Source: Ignavibacteria bacterium
GTDB lineage: Bacteria; Bacteroidota; Ignavibacteria; Tepidaquicellales; Tepidaquicellaceae
Length of the DNA stretch: 64,000 nt
Reading direction: 5' to 3'
Assembly: GCA_019694675.1 (NCBI GenBank)
Contig: JAIBBK010000004.1
Coordinates: 62,001-126,000 of the forward strand
Position numbers and translations under genes: made by a program. Position 1 is the stretch's first letter, and every line of letters starts with the position of its first letter. Positions 1 through 9,600 of the stretch are shown here, piece after piece. The notes below the pieces were generated by a model. The model saw only the letters and a program-made list of their open reading frames with translations. It made no database searches and was not told the origin of the DNA.

Positions 1-823
1 ATAAGTTCTCGAAGTATGTAAATCTCGATTCTATTGCCAAGACAGAATTCCATTGCAATACTGAATTTGAATCTGTCTTTATCAGGCGGGCGCTTTCAAA
101 ATTGATTTGCTCAAGGAAGTACATACTTCCTGAGTTACTGTCAGCCGTCACATAAGTACCCAATCCGCACTCCAATCTCTTAATGGAATCCCCCTCATTA
201 TTAATTATTACAGGCTGACCTCCTGAGATAAGAATTCTGCCTGATCCCATGCTATGAAATCTCGGTACTTCTTTGAAGCAAGATCCGACCGGAATCTTTC
301 GGAAGTCAGATGTATCCCCATCATTATTAATTGAGAAAAGAAGATAGTCCTTGTCATTGGGAACAAATGAATTGCCCACAACGCCCAAACAAAGCGCAGT
401 TCCTGACTCAGACAGCAATACATCCGTAATTGAGTTGTCCATTCCCTTTCCCAGTTTCAACTTCCAAAGTGAATTTCCAGTGCCGTCAATTCTTTGAATA
501 AAGCCATCCTTCAGTCTGCCTTCAGTGCCTCGCGCAAATCCAGTTAGAAGAAGACTATTGTCTTCAAGGGCAACGACATTGTAAGGAGCCCCATCATCAT
601 ACTGCCTTGTCCACAATATACCTCCATTGGGTCCCAGTTTTAGGACAACGTACCTGTAGTGAGGAAGTGCACTTGTCAATAAATAGCAACTATCCGGTGT
701 CTGTTCAATATAGACATCCTGAATATCCCACCCGAATGAGAATTCCCGAGTCCAGGTAATCGGCTGCGCTGTGAGGGTAATTGAGGCAAGAAGAAGAATG
801 ATATGTGCAAGCAATACTTTCAT
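1..823 (-). CDS. Secreted protein, 5' part only (runs off the left edge)
   Basis: An open frame on the minus strand starts at an ATG at 823-821, with an AAGGATG ribosome-site-like stretch just upstream, and stays open for 274 codons to the window edge, so the stop lies outside. The N-terminus is a clear signal peptide (MKVLLAHIILLLASITLTAQ, cleavage after TAQ). The mature part reads ITWTREFSFGWDIQDV, then LKLGPNGGILWTRQYDDG, GFIQRIDGTGNSLW and LLFSINNDGDT. These ~50-residue repeats with 'D/N-G-x-x-L/I-W' turns are typical of PQQ/quinoprotein-like beta-propellers in secreted Bacteroidota proteins. A C-terminal T9SS tail would be expected beyond the window; that is inference. The substrate is unknown. 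Confidence 0.85.
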   Translation of the reverse strand, partial: MKVLLAHIILLLASITLTAQPITWTREFSFGWDIQDVYIEQTPDSCYLLTSALPHYRYVVLKLGPNGGILWTRQYDDGAPYNVVALEDNSLLLTGFARGTEGRLKDGFIQRIDGTGNSLWKLKLGKGMDNSITDVLLSESGTALCLGVVGNSFVPNDKDYLLFSINNDGDTSDFRKIPVGSCFKEVPRFHSMGSGRILISGGQPVIINNEGDSIKRLECGLGTYVTADSNSGSMYFLEQINFESARLIKTDSNSVLQWNSVLAIESRFTYFENL

Positions 824-967
824 AACATCATCCTTAAGTTAGTGTAAATTGCTCTGATCGGCGGCCAATTGAAATGCAAAAGAAAGTCCAAAAAGACAAG
901 GTGTACATTAGTTCGTCTGAATTCAAATCTGTAGTACATGTGATCGCACAGTTCAATGCAGCTCAGT

Positions 968-1100
968 TCACTTCATTACAACCAACTTCTACACTTCAAC
1001 AAACTCTACCGCATTCATGTGATTCGACCAGTTCTTTTGCCGGGCAGGCGGACTCACCACAAGTCGGTAAGAGAGGGTGCCGCTGGCATGATCTGCCGCT
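968..1100 (-). pseudogene. Decayed T9SS type A C-terminal tail
   Basis: Read on the minus strand, this stretch translates as ...AADHASGTLSYRLVV, then SPPARQKNWSNHMN, then AVEFVEV*KLVVMK*. It matches the last ~40 residues of the intact neighbour ending at 1141 (GIASGAYFYRLVV...SPPARHKDGSNHMNSGEFVAVKKFTVLK) but has an in-frame TAG. No matching upstream coding sequence is left. It is the 3' end of a dead paralogue. Confidence 0.75.
1013..1065. repeat. 53-bp coding-type repeat, copy 1
   Basis: Nearly identical to 1186-1238; shared core TGCCGGGCAGGCGG followed by CTCACCACAAGTC. In both places it corresponds to an insert in the T9SS tail reading SPPAR(H/Q)K..SNHMN on the minus strand. Confidence 0.75.
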
Positions 1101-1140
1101 ATTCATCCACGGATGAATCAGTGGGCTGGATGTGTTTGCA

Positions 1141-2472
1141 TTACTTCAGCACCGTAAACTTCTTCACTGCTACAAACTCACCTGAATTCATGTGGTTCGA
1201 CCCGTCCTTGTGCCGGGCAGGCGGGCTCACCACAAGTCTATAGAAGTACGCTCCACTCGCAATACCCGCCGCGTTGAATTGTACCTTATAATATCCCGCA
1301 GTCTTCATCTCATGCACAAGTGTTTTCAATTCTCGTCCGAGCATGTCATACACTTTAATTGTTACTATTCCATCACTCGGAAGATCGTAGTTGATCGTTG
1401 TGACAGGATTGAACGGGTTCGGATAGTTTTGCGAGAGACCATACTTGTCCGGAATACCGATGGTGACCGCTTCCGGCAGTTCGAAGTATTCGAAGTTGCC
1501 GTTGAAGTCAATTTGCTTCAGGCGGTAGTTAAACACTCCCGAAGAACCCGGCCTGTCTGTATATGAGTAGCAGGATTGTTCATCTGTTGTTCCGTTTCCT
1601 TTTACACTTCCTGCCTTCTGCCAGACAGCAGAGGAGACTGTCTTCCGCTCAATATCAAATCCCGCATTTGTTATCTCCGCTGATGTTATCCACCTGAGCA
1701 TCACTCTGTCCCCAATCACTTCTGCATCGAATGTTGCAAGTTCTGCAGGCAGAACATAATTGTTCCAGTGATCATCAATGTAAACTCCGTCGAATATTGC
1801 GCCGGGATGATTACCCTCATAGCACTGAAAAAGTGCAAACCTGAATGCCCCGTCAATATCTCCGCTTCCGGCACCTTCAGGTCCTACGTCCGGGTCAGGC
1901 TCGATATATGGAACAGGAGATCTGAATACAAAGAGGCTTACAAGATCATCATTTGTTCCCGCCTGAAATTCATACTTCAGCAGTATGAGATAAGTAACGT
2001 CTTTCTGATACTCAGCCCTTGTGTAGTGCGGCAATTCTGAACTTTTACTCACGCCAAAGGCAAGATGGCCGGAAGAGTCCTTAACATAAACTCTTCCGTA
2101 AGCTGTTATGGAAGTGAATGGCATTATCCCTGTAAAGTAACTGCCGGCAGGACTAGCCCCGGATACTTTCAGCATGAATGAAATGTACAGACTCCCGGTT
2201 GAAACGCCTCCGTAACTGAAGAACGCGTATGCACCGTCAGGACCCAGAGTGTCCAGCTTAACCGCCCTCCCGATTCCAGATCCTGCGTAATAAGGAAACA
2301 TCAGTCCCGTATCTGTGATCCTCATGTAATAAAGGTTTCCCAAAGGAGCCATCGAATGCCAGTGATTTGCAAGCGTATCACCTGGTGGGTAATCGAAGTC
2401 ATCAACGAACTGCGCATTGCATGGCAGTACACAGACAAATGCAATGAACAGCAGATCCATAAACCGTTTCAT
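1141..2472 (-). CDS. Secreted protein with T9SS type A sorting tail
   Basis: The 443-residue reading starts at the ATG at 2472. A GAGGAGA site lies just upstream of that ATG, and the protein then begins with a good signal peptide (MKRFMDLLFIAFVCVLPCNAQ); a start nine codons earlier lacks both. Residues ~22-235 form an unrecognised beta-rich domain, possibly LamG/jelly-roll-like (FVDDFDYPPGDTLANHW at the start, GVYIDDHWNNYVLP at the end). Then comes the common 'LATFDAEVIGDRVMLRWITSAE' linker domain and a type A T9SS tail (SQNYPNPFNPVTTINYDLP ... FTVLK). The tail carries an unusual insert (SPPARHKDGSNHMN) between the strands YFYRLVV and GEFVAVKKF. The protein is expected to cross the outer membrane through T9SS and be anchored or released. 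The cargo function is unknown. Confidence 0.88.
   Translation of the reverse strand: MKRFMDLLFIAFVCVLPCNAQFVDDFDYPPGDTLANHWHSMAPLGNLYYMRITDTGLMFPYYAGSGIGRAVKLDTLGPDGAYAFFSYGGVSTGSLYISFMLKVSGASPAGSYFTGIMPFTSITAYGRVYVKDSSGHLAFGVSKSSELPHYTRAEYQKDVTYLILLKYEFQAGTNDDLVSLFVFRSPVPYIEPDPDVGPEGAGSGDIDGAFRFALFQCYEGNHPGAIFDGVYIDDHWNNYVLPAELATFDAEVIGDRVMLRWITSAEITNAGFDIERKTVSSAVWQKAGSVKGNGTTDEQSCYSYTDRPGSSGVFNYRLKQIDFNGNFEYFELPEAVTIGIPDKYGLSQNYPNPFNPVTTINYDLPSDGIVTIKVYDMLGRELKTLVHEMKTAGYYKVQFNAAGIASGAYFYRLVVSPPARHKDGSNHMNSGEFVAVKKFTVLK
1186..1238. repeat. 53-bp coding-type repeat, copy 2 (inside the T9SS tail)
   Basis: This copy of the 1013-1065 repeat sits in frame in the intact T9SS tail, where it adds about 15 residues to a loop before the last strand. 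Its ends are short inverted repeats (CTTGTG ... CACAAG). Confidence 0.7.
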
Positions 2473-2505
2473 GACAATTCTCCTCAAATCTAAATTCAAA
2501 AAGCA

Positions 2506-2565
2506 TCATTTAAACAGAATCATCTTCTTCACCGAAGCGAAACGTCCGTTCTCAATGCGGTAAAA
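2506..2565 (-). pseudogene. Second decayed T9SS tail (last 19 residues)
   Basis: Minus-strand translation gives FYRIENGRFASVKKMILFK followed by TGA. This is the classic end of a T9SS type A domain (compare YRVQSGDFSTVKKMTLVK in the protein at 26760). Upstream the frame closes at once, so only the terminal strands survive. It lies 34 nt before the start of the intact gene at 2472. Confidence 0.7.
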
Positions 2566-2832
2566 TTGCTGATGATAATTCTGTGTCTTCTATATGTGTT
2601 AGCTCTCAGGAAGAATGATGAGAGAATTCTGCACGGATTCTGCACGGATTCTGCACCCGTTATTCGCGGCAGGAAAAGGAAGTGATGTGTAGAAAGCGTA
2701 CAGTCAGTCCGCACCGCTTTCGTTCTTTTCAAATCTCGCTGACTTACCTCTGAAGTGAAATGCAAATTTGTATCACACTTACTGCAATTTGCGTTCCGGA
2801 AAATTTATCCAAGCCGAATTTCGGGTGCTGGT
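2566..2832. other. Non-coding stretch with a small 11-bp triplication
   Basis: No credible gene is seen. Around 2624-2660 the unit ATTCTGCACGG occurs three times in tandem. The rest shows no recognisable structure. Confidence 0.5.
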
Positions 2833-3168
2833 CAGCCCACGAATGAGTTCTCGGGCTGTGTGATGAATTTGCGGAGAATGTATTTAGCGCACGTAATGAC
2901 CACCCACGAATGAATTCGCGGGCTGTGTGTTGAATATGAGGAGGATGTACGGGGCGACCGCAATATTCGTCCACGCAATTCAGCCCACGTATGAATTCGT
3001 GGGCTGTGTGTTTAATATGAGGAGGGTGTAAGGTGCGATCGGAATATTCGTTCACGCAATTCAGCCCACGAACGAATTCCTGGGCTGTGTGATGAATATG
3101 AGGAGGATGTATGGGGCGACCGGAATATTCGTTCACGCAATTCAGCCCACGAACGAATTCGTGGGCTG
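2833..3168. repeat. Tandem array of palindromic repeats, 81-bp period
   Basis: Five palindromic cores of the type CAGCCCACGAA-C-GAATTCGTGGGCTG begin near 2833, 2900, 2981, 3062 and 3143; the last four are exactly 81 bp apart. The spacer is also conserved (TGAATATGAGGAGGATGTA ... GAATATTCGTTCACGCAATT). Because 81 is a multiple of three, reading frames stay open through the array on the minus strand, but they contain only the repeat and no recognisable domain. The array starts 41 bp past the stop codon of the last gene in the dockerin array. Confidence 0.9.
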
Positions 3169-3213
3169 TGTGTTGAACAAGCCATTCTGGAATCACGGAA
3201 ACGCCACACGGCC

Positions 3214-6200
3214 TTAAGGCCTTATAACACTTATGAAGTTCGCAGCGTTGTTGTCGGCGATCACAAAGTCTGTGCCGTCAACGAAATCATCGCCCGTGAG
3301 ATCCGTCACAACATATCCTGCGACGAAGTTCTGTACATCATTGTCAATTGCGCTGATATCGGTTGCATCAATGGTTCCGTCCTGGTTCACATCGCCGCTG
3401 TAGAATGCAAAGACGTTGTACGGAGAAGTATCCACCTGTATTTCATTATTTCCATAAGCGTAGATCGCATCTACCGAAAAGGCAATTGACGCATCGCTGT
3501 TGACAAATGTTACGGGAGTTGCGCTCCAGGTGGAAAGAGCGTTTCTGTGTGTGACTTCAACATAATAAGGAATGCTGTTCCGGACATTTCTGAATAAGAA
3601 CTGCTGGCCCGTCCCGGGACCAAGCAGAATATTCTTAGAAGAATCGACTCTTGCAAAAGGCGAAGCATAGTTTCTAAGATAAACTGTTATTGTATCAGGA
3701 GTTTCTGCATTTGCAACCGGATCGTACATTCCCTGAATAGCACCGAACAAGAAGAGATTTTTTCTATTGTCGGGAGGTGATGAAAGATAAATGTAGGCTT
3801 TACCGGCATTGCTATTGTGTCTGTCCGCCCCGACAATCACATCATCGATCCCGTCTCCGTTAATATCCCCGGCACCCGATACTGCAAATCCAAATTCATC
3901 ATTTGAATTTTCACCGGTCATTATAATATCTGCAGCACCATCCATTGCAGGGCTTCCGAAGAAAATATATCCCCGTCCGGTATTGGCATTGTAACTTTTT
4001 GCCCCAGCAATGACATCATAAAATCCGTCACCATTCACATCACCTGCACCTGATACTTCATTTCCAAAAAGATTATTTGAAGATTCACCGGTCATTATGA
4101 CATCTGCAATATTGTTCATCACAGGGCTTCCGAGAAAAATGTAAGACCGTCCGTAGCCGGCACCATATCCCGGAGCTCCGATAACAATATCACCGTATCC
4201 GTCTGCGTTAACATCTCCTGCGCCTGATACAGATTGTCCAAAATAATTATTGGGAGCCTCACCTGTCAGAATGACATCTGCCGAATTATTCATTGCTATT
4301 CCTCCATAATAAATGTATGCCCTTCCGGTAATTGAATTGTACTGAAGAGCTCCTACTATCACATCCGAATATCCGTCTCCGTTCACATCACCTGCAGATT
4401 TGACTGATGCTCCAAAGTACGCTTCCTGAATTCCATCGGTCAAAGTAATATCAGCAATATTATTCATGGCGGTACCTCCCAAAAAAATGTATGCTGATCC
4501 TGTTTGGTTTGATTTGAAAGCGTCTCCGACTATCACATCATCGTAACCATCTCCATTTACATCACCGGCAGAACCAACTGACCAGCCGAACACTCCTATT
4601 CCTTCCGGATTATCGAGTATGATGTCGGCAATATTATTCATTGAAGTGCTTCCGAAATAAATATATGCTCTTCCTGCGCTTAAATTATTAATTTCATATA
4701 ATCTTGCTCCCACGATCACGTCATCATAACCGTCTCCATTTACATCACCTGCCGGATAAGCCCAGCGCCCGTACTCATCACCAGCAGATTCACCGGTCAT
4801 TGTAACATCGGCAGTATTATCCATTAAAACTCCTCCGTAATAAATAAAGACCTTCCCGGGATTGCTGTAAGGTGCTGCTATGATCACATCGTCATAGCCA
4901 TCCTGATTCACATCTCCTGCTGAGGCAACAGACCATCCCAAATAGCTCCCGGTATTTCCTGAGATGGTTATATCAGGAATATCTTCTCCTGTAAATGTGT
5001 TTGTAAAAACATAAGCCCTTCCTGTATTTGAGTTATAACCATAAGCCCCTGCAATCATATCCGCAAATCCGTCACCATTCACATCGCCACCGCCGGAAAC
5101 CGAGTATCCGAAGTAGTTCAGCGATTCTTCTCCTGTCATATAGATATCAACGGTATTATTCATACCCGTTCCGCCGTAGTATAAGTAGGCTCTTCCCCTG
5201 GATGAACTGTAACCGTAAGCTCCGACAAAGACATCTGCAAATCCGTCACCGTTAACATCGCCGGCATCAGATACTGAATAGCCAAATGAACTATTAGCAG
5301 CTTCGCCTGTCATTATCACATCCGCGATGCTGTTCATTGAAGATCCTCCGAAATATATGTATGATCTTCCCGCAAACGAGTTATAACCATACGCCCCGAC
5401 AATCACATCCGAATATCCGTCATCGTTCACATCGCCGGCGCCTGATACGGATGCGCCAAATAAACTGACAATTCCTTCGCCAGTCATTGTGATATCGGAA
5501 ACATTGTCCATCGAACTGCCTCCCAGGTATATATAGCATTTACCGGTTGATGAATTATTTCCCATTGCTCCGATGATAGCATCCGCAAAGCCGTCTGCGT
5601 TTACATCCCCTGCTCCTGAAACAGCAATGGCGAATTCGTCACCGGTCGATTCTCCGTTCATTACGAGATCGGCAATGTTGTTCATTGCCGGGCCGCCGTA
5701 ATAGATAAAGCCTTTCCCGGTGTAAGCATTTGCGGCATGAGCTCCTACAATTACATCATCATATCCGTCGCCGTTCAGATCACCCGCGCAGGAAACTGTC
5801 TTTCCGAATTCGTGACCTGCAGATTCACCTTCCAGAATTACATCAGCAACACTGTTCATAGGCGATCCTCCGTAGCAGATATATGCTCTGCCTGCAAATG
5901 AATTAACACCGTAAGCGCCTACGATCACGTCGTCAAATCCGTCGCCGTTCAAATCACCCGCAGAAGAAACTGAAAAGCCGGCATAGTTATTGGCCGGGGC
6001 AGTAAGCGTCACATCGGCTGAATTGTCTATCACCGTTCCTCCAAAATAAATATATACCCGTCCTCCATTCGTTCCTCCCGCGTTATTGTTGGGCGCGCCG
6101 ATCATTACGTCATCAAATCCATCTCCGTTCACATCGCCGGCATTGGCAACAGATCTTCCGTAATTGTCTCCCGCTGTAACTCCATTAAATATGTTCCGCT

Positions 6201-6456
6201 GAAGTGCATCACCTTCCGGGTCTTCTTCATTGATGATTCTGTTTCCGTATTCGTCAGTCAGACTGTTCAGCCAGTCCTGTGTAATTCCTGCAGGAAGTGA
6301 ATCGGCATTTGAGTCAGTACTATGAGTATCTGAGATTTGCTGATACGATTGAGTATTGAGATCTGATACAGACCTTTTCCAGTTTGCATGTGATACTGAT
6401 GTAAAGGACAAAACAAACAAGATCGTAATGCATTTTAAGAGGCCAGTTCTTTTCAT
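3214..6456 (-). CDS. Secreted double FG-GAP beta-propeller with dockerin-like C-terminus
   Basis: 1080 residues. The signal peptide is MKRTGLLKCITILFVLSFTS followed by VSHA. A conserved lead-in (DSLPAGITQDWLNSLTDEYG ... EEDPEGDALQ) precedes 14 FG-GAP repeats of ~60 residues of the form FGxSVSxAGDVNGDGxxDVIVGA. Their DxNxDGxxD loops bind calcium in integrin-type propellers. Repeat 7 has SGGGD in place of SGAGD and is followed by an odd linker (TNTFTGEDIPD), so 14 repeats probably make two seven-bladed propellers. Residues ~908-1018 are a beta-sandwich module (LFLFGAIQGMYDPV ... AFYSG). Residues 1019-1080 carry two dockerin-like loops (DVNQDGTIDATD, DLTGDDFVDGTD) and end in VIRP. Last gene of the array; paralogue of 6673 and 12911. 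Probably surface adhesion or binding; the ligand is unknown. Confidence 0.92.
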   Translation of the reverse strand: MKRTGLLKCITILFVLSFTSVSHANWKRSVSDLNTQSYQQISDTHSTDSNADSLPAGITQDWLNSLTDEYGNRIINEEDPEGDALQRNIFNGVTAGDNYGRSVANAGDVNGDGFDDVMIGAPNNNAGGTNGGRVYIYFGGTVIDNSADVTLTAPANNYAGFSVSSAGDLNGDGFDDVIVGAYGVNSFAGRAYICYGGSPMNSVADVILEGESAGHEFGKTVSCAGDLNGDGYDDVIVGAHAANAYTGKGFIYYGGPAMNNIADLVMNGESTGDEFAIAVSGAGDVNADGFADAIIGAMGNNSSTGKCYIYLGGSSMDNVSDITMTGEGIVSLFGASVSGAGDVNDDGYSDVIVGAYGYNSFAGRSYIYFGGSSMNSIADVIMTGEAANSSFGYSVSDAGDVNGDGFADVFVGAYGYSSSRGRAYLYYGGTGMNNTVDIYMTGEESLNYFGYSVSGGGDVNGDGFADMIAGAYGYNSNTGRAYVFTNTFTGEDIPDITISGNTGSYLGWSVASAGDVNQDGYDDVIIAAPYSNPGKVFIYYGGVLMDNTADVTMTGESAGDEYGRWAYPAGDVNGDGYDDVIVGARLYEINNLSAGRAYIYFGSTSMNNIADIILDNPEGIGVFGWSVGSAGDVNGDGYDDVIVGDAFKSNQTGSAYIFLGGTAMNNIADITLTDGIQEAYFGASVKSAGDVNGDGYSDVIVGALQYNSITGRAYIYYGGIAMNNSADVILTGEAPNNYFGQSVSGAGDVNADGYGDIVIGAPGYGAGYGRSYIFLGSPVMNNIADVIMTGESSNNLFGNEVSGAGDVNGDGFYDVIAGAKSYNANTGRGYIFFGSPAMDGAADIIMTGENSNDEFGFAVSGAGDINGDGIDDVIVGADRHNSNAGKAYIYLSSPPDNRKNLFLFGAIQGMYDPVANAETPDTITVYLRNYASPFARVDSSKNILLGPGTGQQFLFRNVRNSIPYYVEVTHRNALSTWSATPVTFVNSDASIAFSVDAIYAYGNNEIQVDTSPYNVFAFYSGDVNQDGTIDATDISAIDNDVQNFVAGYVVTDLTGDDFVDGTDFVIADNNAANFISVIRP

Positions 6457-6536
6457 TTCATTTGGTTTATGGTTGATGGTTCAGTGCTTGCTTTCGAGAA
6501 ACAAATAAGATCAATATCTCCAATTTAAAATTAGAA

Positions 6537-6601
6537 AAACAGCCCTGCATACCGGCGATGCTATTAAGTGAATATGTTCGCGGACAATCCACGGGCTGTT
6601 T
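6537..6601 (-). repeat. 65-bp leader element, copy 1 (upstream of the gene at 6456)
   Basis: The ends are the 9-bp inverted repeat AAACAGCCC/GGGCTGTTT. Inside are two more small stems on the minus strand (GTGGA-TTG-TCCGC and GCAT-CGCCGGT-ATGC), giving a possible three-way junction. On the coding strand it is followed by a short T run. It lies 81 nt before the ATG. Four further copies occur at 9984, 10340, 16845 and 19235. Confidence 0.88.
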
Positions 6602-6672
6602 CTTGAATCAGGAATTAGGAATTACGAATTTTGATTCGCACTAATTTTCGACATTCAATTTTCAATTGCTCT
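6602..6672. repeat. AT-rich GAATTACGAATT-type simple repeat
   Basis: Degenerate repeats of AATTACGAATT / TTCAATTTTCAA fill the gap between the stop of the gene at 6673 and the 65-bp element. Similar stretches lie at 10053-10133, 10408-10494 and 16912-16997, always just 3' of a dockerin tail. Confidence 0.7.
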
Positions 6673-9600
6673 TCACGGTCTTATGACCGACACAAAATTC
6701 GCCGCATTGTTATCTGCAATCACAAAGTCTGTGCCGTCAACGAAGTCATCACCCGTGAGATCTGTCACCACATATCCGCCCGTAAAGTTAGCTGCATCGT
6801 TGTCAATCATACTTATGTCGGTCGCGTCTATTGTCCCGTCCTGGTTCACATCTCCGCTGTAGAAAGCAAACACGTTGTAAGGTGAAGCATCAACCTGTAT
6901 TTCATTATTGCCGTAAGCATAAATTGCATCAACCGAAAAGGCAATTGATGCATCGCTGTTGACAAATGTTACGGGAGTTGCGCTCCAGGTGGAAAGAGCA
7001 CTTCTGTGTGTGACTTCAACATAATAAGGAATGCCGTTCTGAACATTTCTGAATAAGAACTGCTGGCCCGTCCCCGGACCAAGCAGAATATTCTTAGAAG
7101 AATCAACTCTCGCAAAAGGAGAAGTTGAGTTTCTCAGATAGACTTTTGTTGTATCCGGAATTTCCGTGTCTAAAACCGGATCATAGAATCCCTGTATTGC
7201 ACCGAAGAGAAAAAGATTCTTTCTGTTGTTGGGAGGTGAGGATAAATAGATGTATGTTTTACCTCTATTATTATCAGAACCAATAGCTCCTACAACAACA
7301 TCAGAATATGAGTCCCCGTTTACATCTCCTGCTGTTGAGACTGAATATCCGAATGCGGAATAGCCTGAGTTATCACCTTCCATTTTGATATCTACAATAT
7401 TGTCCAATATCGAATTTCCAAAGAATATGTATCCACGCCCTTTGTTATTTGCGCCGTAATGACGTGCTCCGACGATAACATCATCGTATCCGTCATTATT
7501 TACATCACCGGCTCCCGACACTGAATAACCAAATTCATTTGAAGTTTCTTCTCCGATCATAGTAACATCAGCAATATTGTTCATTGCTGCTCCTCCCAAA
7601 TAAATGGATGCTCTGCCGGTGCCGGCGGAATACTGGAAATCACCAATAATTACATCTGAATATCCGTCACCGTTCACATCACCCGCTGAAGATGCAGATA
7701 CAACAGGAATGTCACCTGTTACTCCAATTGTAATAGTTACGTCTGTAATATTATTCATTGATGCTCCTCCGAAATATATATATGCTCTGCCAATGCCTTG
7801 CATATAACCGGCGGCGCCAACTATCACATCTGAATAACCATCTCCGTTCACATCGCCGGCTGTAGAGACTGGCTCGCCGAAATAATCCTCTATTGCCTCA
7901 CCTGTCATTGTCACGTCTGCAATATTATTCATGCTGGTACCTCCATAAAATATGTAAGCTCTTCCTTTTCCCAAACCGAATCCCACATCTCCAACGATCA
8001 CATCATCAAATCCGTCGCCATTTACTTCACCGGCTGAAGAGACTGATCCCCCGAAAGAATCACCTGTCACTTCACCGTTTAAAATTACATCTGCAACATT
8101 GTTCATAGAAACACCTCCATAGAATATATAAGCTCTGGATAAACCAGGTTCACCGACAATAGCATCGTCATATCCATCACCATTAACATCTCCTGCGGAT
8201 GAGACTGATGAGCCGAACCAAGCATTTGGTGTTGTACCCGACAGTGTTACATCCGCTTCAGAATTCATAATCTCGCCCCCGTAAAATATATATGCCTTTC
8301 TTGTAGAACTTGGAGCATAAGATGCTCCTATAATTACATCATCAAAACCATCGTTGTTTAAATCTCCTGCGTTTGAAACTGATCGGCCGAAATAATTTAA
8401 AGCAGCTTCACCGGTCATTGTCAAATCCGGAATATCTTCACCTGTCATCATATTCGTGTAAACATAAGCCCTACCGGTATTTGAATCATATCCGTAAGCT
8501 CCAGATATCATATCCGCAAATCCGTCACCATTCACATCGCCACCGCCGGAAATCGAGTATCCGAAGTAGTTCAGCGATTCTTCTCCTGTCATATAGATAT
8601 CAACTGCATTATTCATGCTTGCTCCGCCGTAATATAAGTATGCTCTTCCCTTGGATGAACTGTAACCGTAAGCTCCGACATATACATCAGCAAATCCGTC
8701 ACCGTTAACATCGCCGGCATCTGATACCGAATATCCAAATGAATTATTTGAAGATTCGCCTGTCATTGTTACATCAGCCGCACCGTCCATAACTGAACCA
8801 CCATAATAAATGTAAGCTCTTCCGGTTGCAGAACTGTAACCGTGAGCTCCGACTATCACATCCGGATATCCGTCATCGTTCACATCGCCGGCATTGGAAA
8901 CTGATGCTCCGAAAAAGTCAGAAATCGCTCCGCCATACATTGAGACATCAGCTACATTATTCATCGAGACTCCTCCGAAATAAACATACGCTCTGCCCAT
9001 GCCGTTAAATCCGTATGCACCGCAAATCACATCATGATAACCGTCACCGTTTACATCGCCTGCTCCCGACACTGAATATCCGAAATTGTCATTTGAATTT
9101 TCTCCTGTCATAGTGACATCAGCAATATTGTCCATTGATGAACCTCCGAAATAAATGTATGCCTTGCCTGTATACACACTTGTAGCATATGCACCGACTA
9201 TCACATCAGAATATCCGTCACCATTCACATCACCTGCTCCTGAGACTGAACTTCCGAATTCATTACTTGTAAATGCACCGGTCATAACTGCATCTGCTAC
9301 ATTGTTCATGGATGCTCCTCCGTAATAGATGTAAGCTCTTCCGGTGAAGGAATTGTATCCGTAAGCTCCGACAATCACATCATCATATCCGTCACTGTTT
9401 ACATCACCTGCATTGGAGACTGACTTTCCGAAATAGTTATTCGCTGCACCTCCGGTTAGAATTACGTCAGCCGTAGAATTAATGACTGTGCCTCCGTAAT
9501 AAATATAAGCTCTCCCGGAATTTGTACCTGCTCCGCCATTACCATTCGGATCTCCGATAATGACATCATCAAACCCGTCGCCGTTTACATCTCCTGCATT

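Noticed and set aside
2833..3168. CRISPR array
   Set aside because: Repeats are palindromic with conserved, not unique, spacers, and no cas gene is present.
2744..3196. 150-codon minus-strand frame with 27-residue repeats (HTAHEFVRGLNCVNEY)
   Set aside because: It only translates the 81-bp palindromic repeats; the period is a multiple of three, so several frames stay open. No ribosome site or domain.
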